Below are positions 58,417 through 64,000 of a stretch of DNA of 64,000 bases, piece by piece. The notes under the pieces were generated by a model. That model worked only from the letters and a program-made list of their open reading frames with translations, was not told the DNA's origin and did not search any database. Both the position numbers and the translations under genes were made by a program. Numbering within the stretch: the first letter of the stretch is position 1; every line of letters starts with the position of its first letter. Source of the stretch: Coprousia sp963931435 (lineage in GTDB: Bacteria; Actinomycetota; Coriobacteriia; Coriobacteriales; Coriobacteriaceae); NCBI GenBank assembly GCA_963931435.1, contig OZ007012.1:496001-560000 (forward strand). The letters run 5' to 3'.

Positions 58417-58954
58417 AGGGCAGGGTCTCGCGTCCTGTCATGTCGTTAGGCGTTATGCGATTGAGCACGACACCGCCTACGAGGATTTGGATACGAGGAC
58501 CTAGGCGAATCACTCGACCTTTTTGCCAAGAATCAGCCCCTCGAGGGGCCCATTCCTGGCATTTAGATGGAGTGCTGGGACCGCGGGGACGCGAGGCATC
58601 GCCTAGCCTAGAGGCCCAGATGCAGGTGGCCAACGAGCACGCGGGGTCCCAGGTGTGGTAAACCCTAGGCGCCCACACCGCGCCATCGCGCTGCAAAATC
58701 GGCTACAGATACCCGTTTACCTGCATAAACCATCATGCCAAAATTAACGCAAATTGTCCTGTATTTCTTTGGTCCACAGGGGTAATATATCGCGTCAACC
58801 ACGGCTTGCATTCGCGAGGCAGCCGTGATCCACGGTCCGCATTCGCGAGGCGGCCGTGCAGCGCGGGCGCAGGCGCTTTCGCGAGGCCCTGCACCGCGCC
58901 ATGTTCTCGGGTCCGGCGTCTGCGGGCGTCGGGATGTGGGAAGGAGAGGTTTCC
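58417..58954. other. Gap before the P-type ATPase gene, with two hairpin features
   Basis: The symmetric palindrome at 58525-58560 (GCCA-A-GAAT...ATTC-C-TGGC around GCCCCTCGAGGGGC) is the first feature and the tandem hairpin units at 58799-58858 the second. TAATAT at about 58783-58788 could be a -10 for the ATPase. No gene is supported. Confidence 0.5.
58799..58858. repeat. Two tandem 29-bp hairpin units
   Basis: CCACGG-nnn-GCATTCGCGAGGC-n-GCCGTG occurs at 58799-58827 and again at 58830-58858, 31 bp apart. In each unit CACGG pairs with CCGTG. They lie just after the possible -10, about 100 bp before the ATPase start. Confidence 0.7.
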
Positions 58955-61912
58955 ATGGGAAGCCGCGCGGGCGTGTCGCCTCAAAGTAAGGCGACCGCCG
59001 AGGACTCTGCGCTATCAGGGGTCGCGACGCAGCAGGCGCGTATGGATGCGCCCGATGAGCTGCTTGAATCACTACGACGTATAGCAATCGACGAGGCATT
59101 GGACCGGCTGGGCACCACGCGTGCAGGACTTTCCGCCCAAGAAGCGGACAAGCGTCAGCAGGACGCGGGGAAAAACGTAATCGAGAGCGCTAAAAAGCGT
59201 TCGCCCATCGTGGCGTTTTTGTCCAACTTCACGCACCTCATGGCAGTGCTGCTGTGGGTGGCGGGCATCATCGCGTTCGCCGCGGGCATGCCCGAGCTCG
59301 GCTGTGCCGTATGGCTGGTGAACGTAATCAACGGCGTCTTCAGCTTCTGGCAGGAGGCGCGTGCCAGCCAGGCGACCGAGGCGCTCAAGAAGATGCTGCC
59401 GGCCTACACCACCGTCATCCGCGATGGTGCCGAGCAAAAGGTGCTGGCGGAGGATCTGGTGCCAGGAGATATCATGTTGCTTGCCGAGGGCGATAGGATC
59501 TCGGCCGACGCACGTGTCATCCAGAGCTCGGATCTGCAGGTCAACCAATCAACGCTCAACGGCGAGACCAACCCGTCGCGCAAGACCGCCGACGCGGTGC
59601 TCGAGGAGGGTCTCTCGCCGGCCGAGATGCCCAACATGGTGTTTGCCGGCACGAGCGTGTCGGAGGGCAACGGCCGCGCGGTCGTGATGCGCATCGGCAT
59701 GGCCACGGAGTTTGGCAAGATCGCGCGCCTCACCCAGAGCATGCAGGAGACTGAGAGCCCGCTCACGCGTCAGCTCAACCGCCTGACCAAGCAGGTAACC
59801 GTCTTCGCGATGTGTATGGGCGTGATCTTCTTTGGGCTCAGCTTGCTGGTGGTGCACGAGCCCTTTGCGCAATCGTTCATCTTTGCGTTGGGCATGGTGG
59901 TCGCGTTCATCCCCGAGGGGCTTTTGCCCACGGTAACGCTGTCGCTGGCCATGGCGGTGCAGCGCATGAGCCGGCGCAACGCGCTCGTGAAGAAGCTCAA
60001 CTCGGTCGAGGCCTTGGGGTCGACGAGCGTGATCTGCACCGACAAGACCGGTACGCTCACGCAAAACGAGATGACCGTCAACCATGTGTGGACGGCATCG
60101 CGCGAGTACGAGGTCACGGGTGTGGGATATGCCCCGGAGGGCACGATCGAGGGTGAGGGCCGCAGCTGGCGCGCGGTAGACGATCCCGACCTGGAGCTGG
60201 TGCTCACGGCTGGGGCGCTCTGCGGCAACGCGCGCTTGCACGCGCCCGAGCAGGATGGCGGACGCTGGGAGGTGTACGGCGACCCCACCGAGGCGTGTCT
60301 GATCGTCTCGGCGCAAAAGGGCGGCATGGCGCTCGATGAGGTCGAGCAGCGGATGCCGCGCGTGAAGGAGCTGCCGTTCGAGAGCCGGCGCAAGCGCATG
60401 ACCACAATCCACGAGCTCGAGCGCCCGCTCGACGGCGCGCGTCGCGTGGCCTTGGTGAAGGGTGCGCCCAACGAGGTGCTGCGATTGTCGGAGACGATTC
60501 GCGTGGACGGCACGGTGGCGCCGCTTACCGACGAGCTGCGGGCGCAGATCACGGCGGCCAACGACCGCTATGCCGCCGACGGCTTGCGCGTGCTCGCGAT
60601 GGCGTACCGGCCGCTCGGGGAGGAGGCTCGTGCCGCGGGCGTGCCCGAGGCGATGAGCGCCTACACGCCCGAGAACATCGAATGCCATCTTACCTTCGCG
60701 GGTCTCGAGGTCATGGCCGACCCGCCGCGCCCGGAGGTTGCGGCCGCCGTCGCCGAGTGCCACCGCGCGGGCATCCGCATCGTGATGATCACCGGTGACT
60801 ACGGGCTTACCGCCGCGAGCATCGCGCGGCGCCTCAAGATCGTGGAGGGCGACGACTTTAGCGTGATCTCGGGCTTCGAGCTCTCGAAGATGGACGACGA
60901 CGAGCTCAAGCGCAAGCTTGCCGGGCAGGTGGTCTTTGCGCGCATGGCGCCCGAGCAGAAGCTTCGGGTGGTCACGGCACTGCAGGAGATGGGCGAGATC
61001 GTGGCGGTGACGGGTGACGGCGTGAACGATGCCCCGGCGCTCAAGAAGGCCGACATCGGCGTGGCGATGGGCGTCACGGGAACCGACGTCGCCAAAGAGG
61101 CCGCCGACATGATCCTGACCGACGACAACTTTGCCTCAATCGTCGCCGCCATCGAGGAGGGGCGCGCGGTCTATAGCAACATCCGCAAGTTCTTGCTCTA
61201 CATCTTGAACTCCAACGCGCCGGAGGCCGTGCCCAACGCGGTGTATCTGCTCTCGGGCGGGGCCGTGCCGCTGCCGCTCACCACCATGCAGATCCTTACC
61301 ATCGATCTGGGGACCGATATGCTGCCGGCGCTGGGGCTTGGTACCGAGCCGCCGGAGGCCACCGTCATGGACCAGCCGCCGCGCGACCCCAACGAGCGGC
61401 TCCTCAACAAGAAGGTGCTCGTCAAGGCGTTTCTGTGGTACGGCCTCATGGGCTCGATCGCGGCGATGGCGGGGTACCTGCTGGTCAATCTGCTCAACGG
61501 CTGGCCCGCGGTGCCGCTGGCGGGTCTTGGCGACGATGCCAACCCCATCTACATCCAGGCGACGACGATGACGCTCGCCGGCATCGTGTTCGCCCAGATC
61601 GGCCAGGTCATGAACTGTCGCACCGAGCGGACGTCGGTGTTCCGGGTGGGGCTCTTCTCCAACCGGCGCATCGTGGCGGGTATTGCGTTCGAGGTGGCGC
61701 TGATCGTGCTGCTCACCTTGGTCCCGCCGCTGCAGCAGGTGTTCCATACTGCGCCGCTGGGCTGGCAGGATTACGTGTTTCTGTGCTGCATCCCGCCGAT
61801 GGTGATCGCACTCGAGGAAGCGCGCAAGGCATGGCTGCGCCATCGTGCCGAGCATGCTCGCTCGCACGCCGGATCGCGTGCGGGCTCAAGCGCGGCGTCG
61901 AGCGCGCGCTAG
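58955..61912 (+). CDS. P-type cation-transporting ATPase (P2, Ca2+ or Na+/K+-type)
   Basis: 985-residue ion pump. The cation_ATPase_N segment is residues 45-100, the actuator loop holds STLNGETNPSRKTAD, the phosphorylation motif is ICTDKTGTLTQNEM (Asp near residue 363), and VVFARMAPEQKLRVV and VTGDGVNDAPALKKADIGVA complete the P domain. FIPEGLLPTVTLSLAMAVQR in M4 has P-E-G-L-L-P, the ion-site motif of P2-type pumps. The ion cannot be decided: PEGLLP fits both Ca2+ (PMR1/LMCA1-like) and Na+-type enzymes. ATG at 58955 is chosen for GGAAGGAGAGG; the open frame continues 33 codons upstream without a site. Two TrkA genes follow, suggesting a link to potassium balance. Confidence 0.93.
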   Translation: MGSRAGVSPQSKATAEDSALSGVATQQARMDAPDELLESLRRIAIDEALDRLGTTRAGLSAQEADKRQQDAGKNVIESAKKRSPIVAFLSNFTHLMAVLLWVAGIIAFAAGMPELGCAVWLVNVINGVFSFWQEARASQATEALKKMLPAYTTVIRDGAEQKVLAEDLVPGDIMLLAEGDRISADARVIQSSDLQVNQSTLNGETNPSRKTADAVLEEGLSPAEMPNMVFAGTSVSEGNGRAVVMRIGMATEFGKIARLTQSMQETESPLTRQLNRLTKQVTVFAMCMGVIFFGLSLLVVHEPFAQSFIFALGMVVAFIPEGLLPTVTLSLAMAVQRMSRRNALVKKLNSVEALGSTSVICTDKTGTLTQNEMTVNHVWTASREYEVTGVGYAPEGTIEGEGRSWRAVDDPDLELVLTAGALCGNARLHAPEQDGGRWEVYGDPTEACLIVSAQKGGMALDEVEQRMPRVKELPFESRRKRMTTIHELERPLDGARRVALVKGAPNEVLRLSETIRVDGTVAPLTDELRAQITAANDRYAADGLRVLAMAYRPLGEEARAAGVPEAMSAYTPENIECHLTFAGLEVMADPPRPEVAAAVAECHRAGIRIVMITGDYGLTAASIARRLKIVEGDDFSVISGFELSKMDDDELKRKLAGQVVFARMAPEQKLRVVTALQEMGEIVAVTGDGVNDAPALKKADIGVAMGVTGTDVAKEAADMILTDDNFASIVAAIEEGRAVYSNIRKFLLYILNSNAPEAVPNAVYLLSGGAVPLPLTTMQILTIDLGTDMLPALGLGTEPPEATVMDQPPRDPNERLLNKKVLVKAFLWYGLMGSIAAMAGYLLVNLLNGWPAVPLAGLGDDANPIYIQATTMTLAGIVFAQIGQVMNCRTERTSVFRVGLFSNRRIVAGIAFEVALIVLLTLVPPLQQVFHTAPLGWQDYVFLCCIPPMVIALEEARKAWLRHRAEHARSHAGSRAGSSAASSAR

Positions 61913-61964
61913 CAAGATCGTGTCCGGGATCGTATTCCCGGTGTCAGGCTGAAAGGAAGCCATC

Positions 61965-62618
61965 ATGAACGTTATCGTGGTCGGAGTCGGCTTCATGGGC
62001 GCGGGGCTCGCGCGCCGGTTGAGCCGGCAGGGTTTTCAGGTGACCGCCATCGATTCCAACCAGCGGGCACTCGATGCGCTCGCGCGCGACTTCTCGGGCT
62101 CGTGCGTGCTGGGGACGGGCATCGATCGGGAGGTGCTCGAGCGCGCGGGTATCGAGCGGGCGAGCGCGGTCGTGAGCTGCACGGGCTCCGACGAGGCGAA
62201 CATCGTGATCGCACACGTCGCGCGCGGCACCTTTCGCGTTCCGCGCGTCATCGCGCGCCTGTACGACCTCTCCAAGGCCGAGACCTATCGCCGTCTGAAC
62301 ATTCAGACGGTGTCACCCAACGCGTGGGGCATCGCGCGCATGTGCGAGCTGCTCACGTACCAGCAGCTCGAGAGCGTGTGCGGCATTGGCTCGGGCGAGG
62401 TGCAGCTGGTGCGCGCCGACGTTCCCGCCCTGCTCGACGGCACCACCGTGCGCGAGCTGACCGCGCTCGGCGAGGTGCAGATCGTGAGCGTGTCGCGCGG
62501 CAACGAGACCTTTATCCCCACCCAAGGGACCGTGCTCGGAGACGGCGACATCGTCTACGCGGCGGTGGCGGTCTCGGCAAGCCGGAAGTTCAAGCAGATG
62601 ATGGGTATCGAGGGGTAG
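61965..62618 (+). CDS. trkA: TrkA family potassium-uptake regulatory protein, first copy
   Basis: 217 residues: an N-terminal RCK (TrkA_N) Rossmann domain, IVVGVGFMGAGLARRLSRQG with AIDSNQRALDALARD, then a TrkA_C domain from about residue 140 (VQLVRADVPALLDGTTVREL). SCTGSDEANIVIAHVARGTF is typical. The size matches single-unit TrkA/KtrA proteins. GAAAGGAAG precedes the ATG. It is 52 bp after the ATPase and 9 bp before a second TrkA, so the three probably form one operon. No TrkH/KtrB membrane gene is seen in the window. Confidence 0.92.
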   Translation: MNVIVVGVGFMGAGLARRLSRQGFQVTAIDSNQRALDALARDFSGSCVLGTGIDREVLERAGIERASAVVSCTGSDEANIVIAHVARGTFRVPRVIARLYDLSKAETYRRLNIQTVSPNAWGIARMCELLTYQQLESVCGIGSGEVQLVRADVPALLDGTTVRELTALGEVQIVSVSRGNETFIPTQGTVLGDGDIVYAAVAVSASRKFKQMMGIEG

Positions 62619-62627
62619 GCGAGCGAC

Positions 62628-63287
62628 ATGCAGGTTATCGTGGTGGGCGCCGGCAAGATCGGCGCGTATCTGGCAGGACAGCTGGCCGCAGATGGCAACG
62701 AGGTTACCGTGATCGAGCAGCGCGCCGAGGTTGCCGCGCGCGTGGCGGATCGCTACCCCGAGGTCAGGATGGCGGTTGGCTCGGCGAGCGATCCGGAGGT
62801 GCTCGAGCGCGCGGGCATCCGCATGGTTGATGTGGTGGCGGTTGCCACCGGTTCCGACGAGGTGAATCTCGTCGTGGCGATGCTGGCGAAGATGGAGTTC
62901 TCGGTGCCGCGCGTGGTCGCGCGCGTGAGCGACCCGCGCAACGCGTGGATGTTCACGCCGGCAAACGGGGTCGATGTGGGCGTGAACCAGGCCGAGCTCA
63001 TCGCACGGTTTACCATCGAGGGCATGAACCTGCACGACGTGTACACGCTCCTGCACTTGGGGCGTGACGACCACAGCATCGTGCAGGCCACGGTGCGCGC
63101 CGGCTCCCAGGTGGACGGCAAGCGGCTGCGCGATATTACGTTTCCCGACCAGACCATCGTGGTCGCCATCGAGCGAGCCGGCGAGATTACGGTGCCCAAC
63201 GGCGACGCGCAGCTTTGTGCCGGCGATGACGCCGTGCTGTTCACCAATGCGGCGGGCTGCGACGGCATCAGGCGCCTGTTCTCGTAA
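62628..63287 (+). CDS. trkA: TrkA family potassium-uptake regulatory protein, second copy
   Basis: 219 residues: VIVVGAGKIGAYLAGQLAAD with VIEQRAEVAARVADRYPEVR is the RCK fold, ATGSDEVNLVVAMLAKMEFS the middle, and a TrkA_C domain (VQATVRAGSQVDGKRLRDIT) the end. The two proteins differ enough to be ancient paralogues; in organisms with paired short TrkA proteins they form one mixed ring under the channel. This copy keeps the full G-x-G-x-x-G NAD-binding motif and an acid at the end of the second strand (VIEQ), so nucleotide binding is likely. A hairpin at 63312-63340 follows. Confidence 0.92.
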   Translation: MQVIVVGAGKIGAYLAGQLAADGNEVTVIEQRAEVAARVADRYPEVRMAVGSASDPEVLERAGIRMVDVVAVATGSDEVNLVVAMLAKMEFSVPRVVARVSDPRNAWMFTPANGVDVGVNQAELIARFTIEGMNLHDVYTLLHLGRDDHSIVQATVRAGSQVDGKRLRDITFPDQTIVVAIERAGEITVPNGDAQLCAGDDAVLFTNAAGCDGIRRLFS

Positions 63288-63311
63288 GCACGCGAAGCCG
63301 CAAGCGCGTGG

Positions 63312-63340
63312 AGGGGGTGCCTCCCCAACGGGGCGCCCCC
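63312..63340 (+). terminator. Terminator-like hairpin after trkA
   Basis: GGGGGTGC pairs with GCGCCCCC, with one G-T, and the inner CCCC/GGGG extends it. There is no T-run. Confidence 0.5.
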
Positions 63341-63374
63341 ATAGCGCGCCGTACACGAGCAGGGCGCTCGCCGC

Positions 63375-64000
63375 GTGACGGTGATCGGCGGCGGCTTTAT
63401 TGGCGTCGAGGTTGCCATGAACCTGCGCGAGGCCGGGCTCGAGGTGGCGCTCGTGGAGGCGCTGCCGCATATCCTGCGCACGTTCGACCACGATATGGCG
63501 CAGCTCCTGCAAAAGGAGATGCTCGATCACGGCGTCAAGGTGGTGGTGGGCGACGCGGTGAGCGCGTTCGAGGGCTCCAACGTCACGCTCGCCTCCGGTG
63601 CCACCATCGCCGGTGACGCCGTGGTGATGGCCGTGGGTGTGCGGCCCGATACCGCGCTCGCCTCGGCGGCGGGCCTTGCCACCAACGAGCGTGGCGCCAT
63701 CATCGTCGACGCCGGGTACGGTACGAGCGACCCGGATATCTTTGCCGTGGGCGATGCCATCGAGGTGCACAACGCCCTCACGCACGCGCCCATGATGCTG
63801 CAGCTCGCCGGTCCGGCGCAAAAGCAGGCCTGCCAGGTGGCGGACCGTATCTGCGGCCTGCCGGTACGCAACACCGGCAATATAGGTTCCTCATGCATTC
63901 AGGTGTTTGGGCTCAATGCGGCGAGCACCGGGCTTACGGCCACGCAGTGCGAGGCCGCGGGGCTTGCCTACGATTACGCCTACGTGCTGCCGGCCGACCG
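63375..64000 (+). pseudogene. CoA-disulfide-reductase/NADH-oxidase-like gene lacking its N-terminal FAD domain (runs off right edge)
   Basis: The frame begins at the NAD-binding domain, RVTVIGGGFIGVEVAMNLRE, followed by RTFDHDMAQLLQKEM, GDAVVMAVGVRPDTALASAA, DIFAVGDAIEVHNALT and SSCIQVFGLNAASTGLT, the usual order of CoADR/Nox-type flavoproteins. In that family about 145 residues with the FAD site and redox cysteine come first. Here the frame meets a TAG at 63342-63344, 30 bp before the GTG at 63375, and a terminator-like hairpin lies just before that. So the head is missing. A GTG start could still give a protein, but not a working oxidoreductase. The 3' end lies outside the window. Confidence 0.7.

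Noticed and set aside
58856..58954. Earlier start for the P-type ATPase
   Set aside because: The open frame extends upstream over a hairpin repeat without a ribosome site, whereas ATG 58955 has a strong one.
62313..63821. 502-codon minus-strand open frame over both trkA genes
   Set aside because: Antisense of two strongly supported TrkA genes and of the oxidoreductase fragment.

Overview
The window is high-GC DNA with tightly packed genes, many four-base ATGA overlaps and good Shine-Dalgarno sites. The gene families (type III glutamine synthetase, a fused EcfA-type ATPase, zinc-ribbon membrane proteins, a LuxR-type protein with membrane helices) point to an intestinal actinobacterium of the class Coriobacteriia, most likely near Collinsella or Olsenella. 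That placement is inferred from gene content only.

Layout. 1-5 kb: nitrogen assimilation, with gltB and a type III glutamine synthetase diverging from a region that holds four 11-bp-phased half-sites resembling a GlnR box. 5.3-15 kb: a surface-polysaccharide locus. It opens with a small serine recombinase, then a 15-bp perfect inverted repeat enclosing 111 bp with a TATAAT box, then a NusG/LoaP-like antiterminator and an operon for undecaprenyl-phosphate sugar transferase, GT2 glycosyltransferase, EpsG-like polymerase, Wzx-like flippase, pyruvyl transferase, a MenD-like ThDP enzyme and an SDR. 15-17.4 kb: an intact IS3 element and remnants of IS256 and IS110 elements, which probably truncated the locus. 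17.4-27 kb: a Fic protein, 5-formyl-THF cyclo-ligase, a zinc-ribbon membrane protein, tRNA-Glu, an IorA-like ferredoxin protein with a SlyD-type isomerase, TPR-like paralogues and an iron alcohol dehydrogenase. 27-31 kb: an FMN riboswitch and a riboflavin ECF transporter. 31-34 kb: two PNPOx-like proteins, a peptidase and a HAD phosphatase. 34-39 kb: argCJBD. 39-43 kb: tRNA-Val with duplicated tail, HAD phosphatase, murI and a gene-poor palindrome- and repeat-rich stretch. 43-49 kb: nitroreductase, AIM24, AbiH plus a lipase-like protein, an ABC ATPase and threonine ammonia-lyase. 49-57 kb: an AAA/DUF4143 ATPase behind twin palindromic operators, then ilvD-ilvB-ilvN-ilvC. 57-64 kb: flavodoxin, a LuxR remnant, a P-type ATPase with two TrkA proteins, and a headless CoA-disulfide-reductase-like gene.

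The most interesting system is the recombinase, invertible-promoter and LoaP unit in front of the polysaccharide operon. As sequenced, the TATAAT box points away from the operon (predicted OFF). Inverting the segment would place it about 110 bp before the antiterminator start and pointing into it (predicted ON). A 6-bp GC hairpin just after the antiterminator gene could be the RNA signal it reads. This would be two-layer control, DNA inversion plus processive antitermination, built like the Bacteroides capsule switches but in an actinobacterium.

Other parts fit together simply: ilvA and ilvDBNC make branched-chain amino acids; argCJBD makes the ornithine precursor of arginine by the cyclic route; ribU-ecfA-ecfT import riboflavin under FMN control.
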